In this document: piece by piece, positions 12,456 through 19,466 of the stretch
Numbering within the stretch: the stretch's first letter is position 1
Layout: each line of letters begins with the position of its first letter
DNA from: a virus
Virus record (IMG/VR): IMGVR_UViG_3300042320_001320
Coordinates: 1 to 20,724 of that record
DNA: 20,724 bases
Direction: 5' to 3' (one strand)
Notes under the pieces: generated by a model
What the model was told of the DNA's origin: nothing
Database searches by the model: none
Seen by the model: only the letters and a program-made list of their open reading frames with translations
Position numbers and translations under genes: made by a program

Positions 12456-12818
12456 GTGAGTGCTCTCGAAGATCAGTTTCTCGGGCTTTGGCAAGCTCAC
12501 TACCCCGACCTTTCATTGATTCGGGAATTCAGCGACGTTGAAGCTTGGGAAACTGATTTTCAGGAGCGCTATGCCAAAAGCAAACGCTCAAAACGTTACA
12601 GGGCAGATTTTGCACATCTTCCTTCTCGCTCTCTCATTGAAATACAAGGCGGCACTTTTAATCGTGGCCGTCATGTTACTGGCTCTGGCTACGAACGAGA
12701 CGCCCGAAAGTTTAACTTAGCCATGCTTTGTGGCTGGAAAGTATTTTTGCTTACTTCCCAAACGGCCAAAGAAATCGCCTGGCTTGAGAAGATTGCTGCT
12801 GTTCTGCGAATGTCTTGA
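12456..12818 (+). CDS. Phage PD-(D/E)XK-type endonuclease (120 aa), GTG start
   Basis: GTG 12456 follows the Dcd/Dut-like stop by 3 bases. The core reads YRADFAHLPSRSLIEIQGG, then GRHVTGSGYERDARKFNLAM and CGWKVFLLT. D51, E62 and Q64 form a PD-(D/E)XK-like site with Q in place of the usual K. This pattern (E-x-D/Q-GG, GRH..G.G...D..K.N....GW.V) is one I recall from small phage nucleases thought to nick or resolve DNA. The C-terminal 67 bases overlap a minus-strand gene tail to tail. Confidence 0.65.
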   Translation: MSALEDQFLGLWQAHYPDLSLIREFSDVEAWETDFQERYAKSKRSKRYRADFAHLPSRSLIEIQGGTFNRGRHVTGSGYERDARKFNLAMLCGWKVFLLTSQTAKEIAWLEKIAAVLRMS

Positions 12819-13128
12819 TGGCTTCACCAGCTTCGCCAAGCAAAGCGTCTGCTGCTTCTAAGTCCATTTGCTGAATCTGCATGGCTTGACGCAGTTCAAG
12901 GTTTTCCTTAACAAGCGAAGCAGTGGCATCTTGCATGTTGCTCCAGCCCTGCATCATATTCCATGCCACCTCCTTGAGCTTATCAATGTCGTTGCATTCT
13001 TCCAATGCCTTCTTATTGGCGACAAGGGCAAAGTCCCTTTCCATGCTCCGTTCAAAAGGCCCCATCTCAGCAATGTAGTCGCGTCCGTTGTAGCTTAATG
13101 CTACTGGAATGGAAAACATTCTTGACAT
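12751..13128 (-). CDS. Hypothetical coiled-coil protein (125 aa), antisense within the plus unit
   Basis: ATG 13128 has GGGAG four bases upstream; ATG 13119 is possible. N-terminus FSIPVALSYNGRDYIAEMGP is beta-like; the rest is helical and heptad-like (LVKENLELRQAMQIQQMDLE, EAGEAIKTFAEQQQSSQ) and ends RRFLWPFGK. It is the only minus-strand gene inside the plus-strand 7.6-14.5 kb unit and shares 68 bases with the nuclease gene end. Function unknown; a separately expressed regulatory or structural protein is plausible. Confidence 0.6.
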   Translation of the reverse strand: MSRMFSIPVALSYNGRDYIAEMGPFERSMERDFALVANKKALEECNDIDKLKEVAWNMMQGWSNMQDATASLVKENLELRQAMQIQQMDLEAADALLGEAGEAIKTFAEQQQSSQARRFLWPFGK

Positions 13129-13158
13129 AGGGCTCCCGTCGTTTGCTTTAGCCTAGCG

Positions 13159-13488
13159 ATGCAGAGAAATGGCAGGCAGTTTGTTTACGCAGTGGACGAT
13201 GGAAGGAAAGCCGAAAAGCTTGGTACGGCTTCCTTCAGAGCCCTCCCGAAAACGCCAGTGTCCCACACTTGGGAAGTTGGGCAAACCGTCGTGTATGTGC
13301 AGCCCACTGCTGCGGGATGGATGCCCACAAGCCTCTTGGGCACCATTGCTGCCATCGTGAAAGACGGAAGACAAAGCAAAGCTCGCATTATTTGGCACGC
13401 TGAAACGAAGCTGGCGCCTATTATTGGCTTCCAGAGGCTCCGCCCTTTTCTGTTGGTTCATGACTTCCTCGCTCTCTCAAGCCATTGA
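13159..13488 (+). CDS. Hypothetical protein with SH3/KOW-like segment (109 aa)
   Basis: ATG 13159 gives MQRNGRQFVYAVDDGRKAEK, then SHTWEVGQTVVYVQPTAAGW and SLLGTIAAIVKDGRQSKARI, with alternating strands like a small SH3/KOW barrel. It overlaps the ThyX start by 29 bases. Minus-strand frames over the same bases look like shadows. A TTGACA at 13122-13127 lies upstream but its -10 is weak. Moderate confidence in coding. Confidence 0.5.
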   Translation: MQRNGRQFVYAVDDGRKAEKLGTASFRALPKTPVSHTWEVGQTVVYVQPTAAGWMPTSLLGTIAAIVKDGRQSKARIIWHAETKLAPIIGFQRLRPFLLVHDFLALSSH

Positions 13489-14179
13489 TCCCCTCTGTGA
13501 CGGTATTAGCTTTGTCAGGCTCATTGATTGGATGGGAACTTCGCTTGACATCGTTTGTGATGCGCGGCAAAGTTTCGATCAAGCCTCTCTTGAATGGACT
13601 GATAAAGATCAGAAGCTTCTTAACTATTTGGTGAAGCATCAGCACACTAGCCCCTTCAGGGGCGTTGTCACGAAATGGCAAGTGAAAGCTCCGCTGTTTA
13701 TTGCTCGTCAATGGTGGAAGCATGTTATTGGTGGCACCTATGCCAATGATCAACTTGGCTGGAACGAAAAAAGCTTTCGCTATTGCGAAGCAGACGACGA
13801 CACGTATTACATGCCTCGTGAATTTAGGCAGCAAAGCACCAGCAATAAACAGGCTTCTGCTGGCCCTCTGGAGCTGTCTATGAATCAAATGGCGATGATC
13901 GAATATGCCAAGGCATTAGAGCAGGCTAAGCAGGCTTACAGGGCGCTCCTGACGCTAGGCGTGAGCAAAGAACAGGCTCGTGGAATCATGCCAATGAGCA
14001 CCTACACAAGCTTCACTTGGACCTGTAGCTTGCAAGCCCTTCTGCATTTTCTCTCATTGCGCGACAAGCCTGATGCGCAAGGTGAAATCCAATGCTACGC
14101 TCAAGCGCTGGCCACATTGGCCCGCCCTCTCTTTAAAGAAGCCTTCCAAGCATTCGAGGAAAATGGCAATGCCTTTTGA
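13460..14179 (+). CDS. thyX: Flavin-dependent thymidylate synthase ThyX
   Basis: A 239-aa ThyX making dTMP from dUMP with FAD and methylene-tetrahydrofolate. Recognisable segments: VRLIDWMGTSLDIVCDARQS near the N-terminus, APLFIARQWWKH (78-88), NEKSFRY (102-108), RGIMPMSTYTSFTWT (174-188) and FLSLRDKPDAQGEI (197-210). The canonical RHR-x7-S motif is altered: KHV plus an insertion of about eight residues (GGTYANDQLG) before NEKS. Start chosen at ATG 13460 (MTSSLSQAID), because the 12 upstream residues look untranslated. Confidence 0.85.
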   Translation: MTSSLSQAIDPLCDGISFVRLIDWMGTSLDIVCDARQSFDQASLEWTDKDQKLLNYLVKHQHTSPFRGVVTKWQVKAPLFIARQWWKHVIGGTYANDQLGWNEKSFRYCEADDDTYYMPREFRQQSTSNKQASAGPLELSMNQMAMIEYAKALEQAKQAYRALLTLGVSKEQARGIMPMSTYTSFTWTCSLQALLHFLSLRDKPDAQGEIQCYAQALATLARPLFKEAFQAFEENGNAF

Positions 14180-14549
14180 ACAAGCCCCTGAAGCTTTCCA
14201 TCCAGTGGAGCGCCCCATTCATTACGCCAGCGGTGGCTTAGAAGCTATCGAGGCAATGGAAGCAAGTATGACGCCCGAAGCTTTTCGCGGCTTCCTGAAA
14301 GGCAACATTCTGAAATACGTTTGGCGCTATGAGCAGAAAAATGGCCTAGAAGATTTAGAAAAAGCCAAGTGGTATCTTGGTCAGCTCATCTTCGCTCTTG
14401 AAACTGATCAAGAGCGTGAAGCTCTAGCTGCCATTGAAAACAATGTTGACAATGGTTGCAAAGATGGCTTCTGTCCAATGCCAGGCATTCGTTACGATCT
14501 CCCTGGTAAACAAGTGCTATTTGATCCCGTCCCAGTAGATAAAGCCTAA
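14169..14549 (+). CDS. DUF3310 family protein
   Basis: A 126-aa phage protein with the DUF3310 core: HPVERPIHYASGGLEAIEAM, FRGFLKGNILKYVWRYEQKN and GLEDLEKAKWYLGQLI. The family, often listed as phage nucleotide-kinase or SaV-like, sits near nucleotide genes but has no proven activity. The C-terminal 40 residues are less conserved and hold two cysteines. GAGGA (14156-14160) stands 8 bases before ATG 14169; ATG 14163 is possible. It overlaps the ThyX stop by 11 bases and is followed by a terminator. Confidence 0.75.
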   Translation: MPFEQAPEAFHPVERPIHYASGGLEAIEAMEASMTPEAFRGFLKGNILKYVWRYEQKNGLEDLEKAKWYLGQLIFALETDQEREALAAIENNVDNGCKDGFCPMPGIRYDLPGKQVLFDPVPVDKA

Positions 14550-15028
14550 GCTGCCTGCCATTCTGTATAACAAAAGCCCCCAGAAATGGGGGCTTCTTCT
14601 TTTGACGGTGGAATGTAATAATCACGCTCCTCCGCAAATGCTTCAATATCCTGCAAGGAAGTGTGGGCGCTAACAAAACTATTGTGATGCACCCACGCCA
14701 AAAGAATTTCTTCCCGCTTCTCAGTCCAGAAGCGCTGTGGGCGCCACCATTCAAAAATAGGCTCAGCTCCTTTTAGTAAATTACATGCTTGACAACTTGG
14801 CACTAAGTTATATTTTGCGAAATGAGGCCCGCCCTTGCTCTTTGGCACAATGTGATCAATAGTCAGCTTTTGATCCCATCGCCCGCAATATGCACAGGCG
14901 CATTGCCCGAGCGGTCCTCGCAAGGGATAATCCTCGAAAATGCTCTTACGGAATCTTCTTCTAGCGTCTCCAGGGCGAAGTTCAATGAGAGAGTAAAGCA
15001 GCTCATCGGGACCATTCGCTCTTGGCAT
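14546..15028 (-). CDS. HNH endonuclease (160 aa)
   Basis: A zinc-bound HNH nuclease: CAYC (45-48), TIDHIVPKSKGG with D58/H59 (57-67), NLVPSCQACNLLKG with N74, C79, C82, N83 and K86. The C-terminal half (FWTEKREEILLAWVHHN, then EERDYYIPPSKEE) is unrelated. Start chosen at ATG 15028 (MPRANGPDELLYSLI). Free-standing HNH genes are usually selfish homing enzymes or, next to terminases, packaging helpers. It faces the DUF3310 gene and diverges from the lysis cassette. Confidence 0.8.
   Translation of the reverse strand: MPRANGPDELLYSLIELRPGDARRRFRKSIFEDYPLRGPLGQCACAYCGRWDQKLTIDHIVPKSKGGPHFAKYNLVPSCQACNLLKGAEPIFEWWRPQRFWTEKREEILLAWVHHNSFVSAHTSLQDIEAFAEERDYYIPPSKEEAPISGGFCYTEWQAA
14574..14603 (+). 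terminator. Terminator closing the plus-strand nucleotide unit
   Basis: AAGCCCCC (14574-14581), AGAAAT loop, GGGGGCTT (14588-14595), then CTTCTTTT. It lies inside the 3' end of the opposing HNH gene and ends the plus-strand transcript 25 bases past the DUF3310 stop. Confidence 0.75.
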
Positions 15029-15089
15029 GGCACTATTTACTTTTTCTGCAAACAATCTAACGGGCAACAAGCAAATAATGCGTTTTAGC

Positions 15090-15098
15090 TAATATAAA
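15090..15098 (+). promoter_or_regulatory. Candidate -10 region for the lysis cassette
   Basis: TAATATAAA (15090-15098) contains overlapping TAATAT and TATAAA boxes 18 bases ahead of the first lysis-cassette ATG. No -35 consensus lies 17 bases upstream, as expected for activator- or phage-sigma-controlled late promoters. Confidence 0.35.
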
Positions 15099-15115
15099 AA
15101 TTGCAGGGAATCCCC

Positions 15116-15325
15116 ATGGAACCATTCAAGCAAGGCATGGCCAATTTTGTGGCCACTATCACGGCTGGCATGCTTCTTTCCACGGGAGCCATGCTTATTA
15201 CTGTCGGCAATCAACAGGCCAAAGTGGCAGTGCAAATTGAAAGCATTACGGAAAAACTTAGCGCTCTAACGGACAAAATGAGCGATATTGAAACAAGAGT
15301 GCGCAGCCTTGAGATTAAACGCTAG
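15116..15325 (+). CDS. Membrane plus coiled-coil protein, holin- or spanin-like (69 aa)
   Basis: ATG 15116 has AGGGA upstream. MEPFKQGMANFVATITAGML runs into LSTGAMLITVG, one membrane helix, then a heptad-rich tail (VQIESITEKLSALTDKMSDI, ETRVRSLEIKR). A membrane anchor with a short coiled coil fits an inner-membrane lysis accessory (holin or i-spanin-like), supported by its place before a small TM protein and the endolysin. No sequence family is certain. Confidence 0.6.
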   Translation: MEPFKQGMANFVATITAGMLLSTGAMLITVGNQQAKVAVQIESITEKLSALTDKMSDIETRVRSLEIKR

Positions 15326-15366
15326 GCTTTAGGAACTCCCCTTTCCCATCTTTTAGGAGAATCATC

Positions 15367-15510
15367 ATGACTGGCGTCGAATGGTTCGTTGTTGGTGGCA
15401 TCATTGTTGCTGCTCTTGATCAAATTATTGAGCGCACTCCCTACAAAGAAAACAATATTCTGCAACTGCTTCTGACTGGTCTTAAGGCTATCTTCCGCGT
15501 GAAGGACTGA
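15367..15510 (+). CDS. Small membrane protein, holin candidate (47 aa)
   Basis: AGGAGA (15355-15360) precedes ATG 15367. MTGVEWFVVGGIIVAALDQI has one hydrophobic helix, then IERTPYKENNILQLLLTGLK and AIFRVKD, a shorter amphipathic segment. It stands 4 bases before the endolysin gene. Size, topology and position support a holin-type role; short TM proteins of this type are common in phage lysis cassettes. Confidence 0.6.
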   Translation: MTGVEWFVVGGIIVAALDQIIERTPYKENNILQLLLTGLKAIFRVKD

Positions 15511-15514
15511 AGCC

Positions 15515-16459
15515 ATGTGGGCTTCTAATAGAGCATTCTGGGATGAATGCTTTGCAATTGCCCGTAAATGTGGTGCTCGCTATCCAGAACTTGTTGCTGC
15601 ACAATGCTGCCTAGAAAGTGGCTTTGGAAAGCACACCTCTGGGAAAAATAATTTTTTAGGACTAAAGGGTGCGGGCACCACCACTTCCACTCAAGAATTT
15701 TACGATGGTCAATGGGTGACAATCAAAGCAGGCTTTATTGACTTTCCCAGTCTTGCCGCTTGCATTGAATATCTTGTTGCGCGTTGGTATAAGGATTATC
15801 GTCAATTCAAGGGCGTAAATAATGCGCCTAATCGTTATGCAGCGGCACGCATGCTGAAAGAGCAAAGCTATGCCACTGATCCAGAATATCCTGCAAAGCT
15901 TTCAAAGCTTATGAAGGAATACGCTCCAGAAACTACGCAATTTACTATGATTGGTCCCAAGAAGCGTCCTCAAGATTTTGGCTTTAAGCCTGGTGATTCG
16001 CATTTAATTGTGAACGATGCAGTGGAAACCATGAAAGCTTTTTCTTATGAAGGAAAGCTGCTGTGGGAAATTCCCTGCCTTGCTCGCGGGCAATATAGTG
16101 ACTTTGAATGGAAAATTACAAACTCTGACACGCCCGTGGGGGTATACGTGTTCGGAGAGGTATATAAAGACTACGAGCGTGTAGGCGATAAGCCTGCATA
16201 TGATCGCACTCTAATGGCGTATGGCTGGTACACCTTCGACATGATTGACTTGGAGGGTCAAGAGCGGAATAATGGTAGAGCTGGTATCGCGTGTCATGGC
16301 GGTGGTAGCGCTAATGGCTGGCCAGGTGCATGGGCACCTAATCAGCCCCTAGTTCCTACACATGGATGTATTCGCCTGAAAAATGTTGACCTTCGTGACA
16401 AAATTCTTCCTCTTTACAAGAAAGGTAAAATATTTTGTTCGGTTTTCCAGGAAGGCTAA
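15515..16459 (+). CDS. Endolysin: glucosaminidase domain fused to L,D-transpeptidase (YkuD)
   Basis: A 314-aa two-domain cell-wall enzyme. Residues 5-135 resemble GH73/FlgJ-type glucosaminidases: AQCCLESGFGKHTSGKNNFL with E34 as probable acid, then GLKGAG and YAAARMLKEQSYATDPEYPA. Residues 155-310 form a YkuD L,D-transpeptidase: PVGVYVFGE, H261 in IACHGGGSANG, and PTHGCIRLKNVDL with H283 and catalytic C285. The first cuts glycan strands; YkuD enzymes form or exchange peptide cross-links through meso-DAP. No signal peptide, so release would depend on the holin-like proteins upstream. It ends 4 bases into the opposing HNH gene. Confidence 0.8.
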   Translation: MWASNRAFWDECFAIARKCGARYPELVAAQCCLESGFGKHTSGKNNFLGLKGAGTTTSTQEFYDGQWVTIKAGFIDFPSLAACIEYLVARWYKDYRQFKGVNNAPNRYAAARMLKEQSYATDPEYPAKLSKLMKEYAPETTQFTMIGPKKRPQDFGFKPGDSHLIVNDAVETMKAFSYEGKLLWEIPCLARGQYSDFEWKITNSDTPVGVYVFGEVYKDYERVGDKPAYDRTLMAYGWYTFDMIDLEGQERNNGRAGIACHGGGSANGWPGAWAPNQPLVPTHGCIRLKNVDLRDKILPLYKKGKIFCSVFQEG

Positions 16460-16983
16460 TCAACGTGTTTCCATATTTTGCGCAAACGAACAGCGCTAAT
16501 AACTGCTTGGCTTACTCCGTAGATCTTCGCTAAATCAACCTGCCTTTCATTGCTTGCACGTATGCATAGCACATCGACTTCAGTAAGTTTACTGGCAGGG
16601 TTCGCCGTGCCGCAAAGTAAGGTTCCATGCTTGACTTTATCTGCTTCGTTTTCTGCTTTAGTGCCCCATGCCAAATTATCAAGCCTATTATTGCTAGGAT
16701 CGCCATCTAAATGTCTAGCTTCGCAATTGTCTGGCCGTGGCCCGACAAAAGCCTCCAAGACTAGCCGATGAACAAGATGTTGCTTGTCCGGATTGCGCAA
16801 AAGAACTTTCTTGTATTTTCTGCTTTTTCCCGATGGTGATGGAGTGAAATAGCGAACTCCAGTTCTCCTGCGACCAGAATTAGCTCGGACCCATCGGTCT
16901 AAACTTCGCACCCGACCAAGATTGCTTACCTCGTAAACCCCTTCGTATCCAACGACGGGGCGCCATTCTTCTATCATGAACAT
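16456..16983 (-). CDS. NUMOD4-HNH homing-type endonuclease (175 aa)
   Basis: N-terminal NUMOD4-like EEWRPVVGYEGVYEVSNLGR and VRSL (5-28), an HNH core with HLVHRLVLEAFVGPRP (69-84) and EARHLDGDPSNNRLDNLAWG (88-107), and a C-terminal HTH (VDLAKIYGVSQAVISAVRLR, 149-168) that would bind the target. ATG 16983 is chosen for the strong Shine-Dalgarno sequence 7 bases upstream. It stands minus-strand between two plus-strand genes, as expected of a mobile homing gene. Confidence 0.85.
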   Translation of the reverse strand: MFMIEEWRPVVGYEGVYEVSNLGRVRSLDRWVRANSGRRRTGVRYFTPSPSGKSRKYKKVLLRNPDKQHLVHRLVLEAFVGPRPDNCEARHLDGDPSNNRLDNLAWGTKAENEADKVKHGTLLCGTANPASKLTEVDVLCIRASNERQVDLAKIYGVSQAVISAVRLRKIWKHVD

Positions 16984-16990
16984 GATGCCT

Positions 16991-16997
16991 ACCTCCT
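16991..16997 (-). promoter_or_regulatory. Strong Shine-Dalgarno sequence fixing the HNH start
   Basis: AGGAGGT on the minus strand, 7 bases before ATG 16983. Nearly every other gene in the window lacks such a site, which points to a different origin for this HNH gene. Confidence 0.75.
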
Positions 16998-17009
16998 TTA
17001 GGTGTCCGT

Positions 17010-17045
17010 GGGCAGGGAATTGCACTTCCGCTGCCCTTTAATCTT
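17010..17045 (+). terminator. Candidate terminator downstream of the lysis cassette
   Basis: GGGCAG/CTGCCC (17010-17015/17031-17036) with an inner GGAA/TTCC (17016-17019/17026-17029) and a 6-base loop, then TTTAATCTT. It would stop plus transcripts that run from the lysis genes through the antisense HNH gene. Confidence 0.5.
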
Positions 17046-17064
17046 AGACGATACTGAAGAAAAT

Positions 17065-17469
17065 ATGACTCGCGAAAGTTGGTTTAATGCTCTCTGTTAC
17101 GAAGCAGGACTTTGGGCCGTCTCACGATGGCCCTCTCTTGCTTTTAATCCATGGTTCAAACTGCTCATGGAACATTGTCGTCCAGACTGGACAGAATGGA
17201 AAACTAAAATCGCCATGGAAGCCATTGATAAACAAACTGCTTCTCTCGTGGAACAATGGGAGAAAGAAGAGAAGGAAAATAAAGCCAATGCTCTCGCATG
17301 GGAAGCTCATAAGCTTTTTCCTGAAGCCAAAATCACTCCCCTTCCCAATGCCATTACTCCGTCTGTTCTTATTGAAACAGCCCCACCAGCAAACGCTAGT
17401 GAGGCTGTAAAGGCACTAGGGGGAGAGTTGAGGATTACGTACCAGCTCCCCAGTTCAGAAGCGCCCTGA
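17065..17469 (+). CDS. Hypothetical protein (134 aa)
   Basis: ATG 17065 (MTRESWFNALCYEAGLWAVS) is preferred over the longer frame from 17002, which crosses the hairpin at 17010-17036. A Trp-rich helical head (RWPSLAFNPWFKLLMEH) is followed by a charged coiled-coil-like segment (LVEQWEKEEKENKANALAWE) and a Pro/Ala-rich tail. No family recognised. It converges with the 67-aa minus gene, overlapping by 35 bases. Confidence 0.6.
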   Translation: MTRESWFNALCYEAGLWAVSRWPSLAFNPWFKLLMEHCRPDWTEWKTKIAMEAIDKQTASLVEQWEKEEKENKANALAWEAHKLFPEAKITPLPNAITPSVLIETAPPANASEAVKALGGELRITYQLPSSEAP

Positions 17470-17638
17470 GGCGCTTCCACTTAGCTAGTTCCTTCTCGTG
17501 ATAGTTTTCCCAGCTAGCAATGGCTTCGCTGAGCCCTTTAATGGCAACAGCGGGATCATCATCAGTGAGAAGCTCCTGAAGAGCGTCTGAGATGTGATCC
17601 ACTTGCTGCTGATGCCACTGGTCCTTAAACGCATCCAT
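17435..17638 (-). CDS. Small helical hypothetical protein (67 aa)
   Basis: ATG 17638 gives MDAFKDQWHQQQVDHISDAL, then LLTDDDPAVAIKGLSEAIAS and a basic end (EKELAKWKRLRALLNW). Amphipathic helices throughout. It begins in the T tract of the terminator that follows the structural gene, and its end overlaps the plus gene at 17065-17469. Function unknown. Confidence 0.55.
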   Translation of the reverse strand: MDAFKDQWHQQQVDHISDALQELLTDDDPAVAIKGLSEAIASWENYHEKELAKWKRLRALLNWGAGT

Positions 17639-17658
17639 AAAAAGAGGGCGTGAGCCCT
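17639..17658 (-). terminator. Intrinsic terminator after the structural gene
   Basis: AGGGC (17658-17654), TCAC loop, GCCCT (17649-17645), then CTTTTT on the minus strand. The stem is short but the T tract is good. It lies between the 407-aa gene and the 67-aa gene. Confidence 0.5.
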
Positions 17659-17670
17659 TAGTTTAGCTGG

Positions 17671-18894
17671 TCACACTACTTCCACCCAGCCAATCATGCC
17701 TAAAGCTTTAGCGTTCACGTCAGTGTCCACGGTAAGAATCAACGTGTCGCTAACGCCAGAGGCATTTTGCCCCAGCGCTAAGCGAATGGCTTCTGCCACT
17801 GCATAGTTATTAGCACTGCCCTGACTGACAAAACCAGAATCAATCACAGTGCCCCCCGTAGCAGTGCCGCTTGTCGTCACTTCTACATTGCCCCTACCAT
17901 TGCTGGCTGCGCTCCAAGTAACGCCAGAAAGCGTAGGGTTTAACCGTAGTCGCCACAACACTACGTCACTAGATCCAGTAGTTGTAGAAATCCTCACGGG
18001 AAGAATGACATTACCAGTGCGACCACTGGCCATACGAATGCCAGCAGTAATGCGTTCTCCAGAAGTGTTGGGTACTGTTGAAAGACTATGCGACACTGAA
18101 TAAATGGCACCATCTGGCTCGTAGCCGCCTTCGCTCAACAAGCTACAACAAACATGCTTCATTGTCGCTGAAGACGTTTGAGCACTGGCATTATGAATGC
18201 GATAGGACAATGGCAGGATAGCTGTTGTCATATAGACGCTATCCAATGCATTGAAATGTTCAAACTCATGGCAATAAACTATTTCTCCGTCAATAACAAA
18301 GCCACACCTAACACGTCCCACTCCTAACCATTCCAAATCGGCAGTAAAGATTTGCGCCTTGGCAAAATCAAGAGAAGAAAGCGTGTCGATGTTCCAATCG
18401 CTTTGATTTACCACGTCTTCATTAATAGTGCCAGATGCATAACTTCTGACAACGAATTGCACCGTGGCACCACTGGCGCGTAGCATCACGCCATTTTGAT
18501 CATTAAAAATCCCCACTTCTTGAATGAGACCAGAAGCAAGAGGAGCACCAACAAAGCTTTGCAAAAGCATCATGCTTTTACCTGCCTGATACGGGAAGTT
18601 CTGTTTAGTACGACGAAGAACAGTATCTCCCGATGCAGTGGTGGTGCTCATTGCCACACTGCTTTGATGCGTTAAAAACGTAGAAGTGCCACTACCAACA
18701 ATGCTGTCAAACCATTGATCAGGACGTTTGTCATAGCGCATTGTGCTATCAAAAAGCGTATAGGGAGCACTCGTGCGCTGTCTGCCGAAGGCATCTACGC
18801 TGCCACTATCGGGGCCTTTTTGTAAAATCTTTCCTCGATAATCTGCCTCAATATGAGTTTCAAACTGTTCACCGCCTCTAATTACTTGTCCCAT
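17671..18894 (-). CDS. Phage structural protein, tail or fibre-like (407 aa)
   Basis: The N-terminus has GSVDAFGRQRTSAPYTLFDS (31-50) and TMRYDKRPDQWFDS (51-64), the signature (DAFGRLRVS.PYTLFDSQ...) I recall from a widespread phage structural protein of fibre or collar type. The rest is beta-rich with many Ser/Thr/Gly/Val repeats (TASGDTVLRRTKQNFPYQAG, GTATGGTVIDSGFVSQGSAN), few charges, as for particle proteins. Possible receptor-binding or decoration role. It starts after the terminator at 18925-18951. Confidence 0.65.
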   Translation of the reverse strand: MGQVIRGGEQFETHIEADYRGKILQKGPDSGSVDAFGRQRTSAPYTLFDSTMRYDKRPDQWFDSIVGSGTSTFLTHQSSVAMSTTTASGDTVLRRTKQNFPYQAGKSMMLLQSFVGAPLASGLIQEVGIFNDQNGVMLRASGATVQFVVRSYASGTINEDVVNQSDWNIDTLSSLDFAKAQIFTADLEWLGVGRVRCGFVIDGEIVYCHEFEHFNALDSVYMTTAILPLSYRIHNASAQTSSATMKHVCCSLLSEGGYEPDGAIYSVSHSLSTVPNTSGERITAGIRMASGRTGNVILPVRISTTTGSSDVVLWRLRLNPTLSGVTWSAASNGRGNVEVTTSGTATGGTVIDSGFVSQGSANNYAVAEAIRLALGQNASGVSDTLILTVDTDVNAKALGMIGWVEVV

Positions 18895-18924
18895 GAGAAT
18901 AATGTCTTTCTTTTATTGTACGCG

Positions 18925-18951
18925 CAAAAAGAAAGGGCCTTTCGGCCCTTT
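18925..18951 (-). terminator. Intrinsic terminator after the small basic gene
   Basis: AAAGGGCC (18951-18944), GAAA tetraloop, GGCCCTTT (18939-18932), then CTTTTTG on the minus strand. It lies 2 bases past the stop of the 45-aa gene and ahead of the structural gene. Confidence 0.8.
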
Positions 18952-18953
18952 GC

Positions 18954-19091
18954 TTATTTGCCCTGTCCTTTGCGCAATTTCCTGCCGTGACTAGCTTTGC
19001 TGTTTTTGCCGTTGCCCTGGCGAGTCATTTTAGGTTTACCAGGCGTAAAGAGCTTTTGTCCGCTAATGCCTACTTTGCTTCGGGCTGCCAT
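18954..19091 (-). CDS. Small very basic protein, SGQKLFTPGKPK family (45 aa)
   Basis: ATG 19091 gives MAARSKVGISGQKLFTPGKP, then KMTRQGNGKNSKASHGRKLR and KGQGK. About a third of the residues are Lys or Arg. From memory, near-identical short proteins occur beside structural genes in cyanophages. A DNA- or RNA-binding or virion-internal role is plausible from charge only. Followed at once by a strong terminator. Confidence 0.7.
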   Translation of the reverse strand: MAARSKVGISGQKLFTPGKPKMTRQGNGKNSKASHGRKLRKGQGK

Positions 19092-19114
19092 GGAGAAAAG
19101 ACGAAAACAGAAGT

Positions 19115-19429
19115 TTAGCTAGCCCAGGGCAGGCCAGTGCCTTTAGTGGGGGCAGCTTGCTCATCAATTTGAGCTTGGAGGGCAGCTTCAATTTCAGCCA
19201 CTTTCTCCTCGCCAAATTTATCAAGCAGCCAGCCCACTACAATTTCTTCCGTGAGATCAGCAAACGGAATGGCTTCATCTTCCTCTGGCGCCTCAAGACC
19301 AAGAGAGCCGTACGCCGAGGCACGATAAGTGCCATCGAAGGCTTCAATCGTATAATGCAAAGTGTAGACAATGCCGTTGGAAAGCTGACGCTCAAGCTGA
19401 GCAATCTTCCATTCGTAAGTAGTAGCCAT
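19115..19429 (-). CDS. Tail-associated small protein, ASAYGSLGL type (104 aa)
   Basis: MATTYEWKIAQLERQLSNGI is followed by VYTLHYTIEAFDGTYRASAY, GSLGLEAPEE, PFADLTEEIVVGWLLDKFGE and a helical end with LQAQIDEQAAPT, then GLPWAS. This beta sheet plus helix arrangement matches, from memory, a family often found next to tail and fibre genes (sometimes listed as DUF7936). Function is not established. It lies between the integrase and the 45-aa gene on the same strand. Confidence 0.65.
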   Translation of the reverse strand: MATTYEWKIAQLERQLSNGIVYTLHYTIEAFDGTYRASAYGSLGLEAPEEDEAIPFADLTEEIVVGWLLDKFGEEKVAEIEAALQAQIDEQAAPTKGTGLPWAS

Positions 19430-19466
19430 GATTAATCAAGATGGTCTTAGTTAGTTTAAGAGGGGA

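Noticed and set aside
13153-13461. Minus-strand ORFs opposite the 109-aa gene
   Set aside because: Irregular composition and no start context; the plus frame fits the operon better, though it is itself only moderately supported.
13421-13888. Minus-strand 155-aa ORF opposite ThyX
   Set aside because: Antisense shadow; ThyX motifs are on the plus strand.
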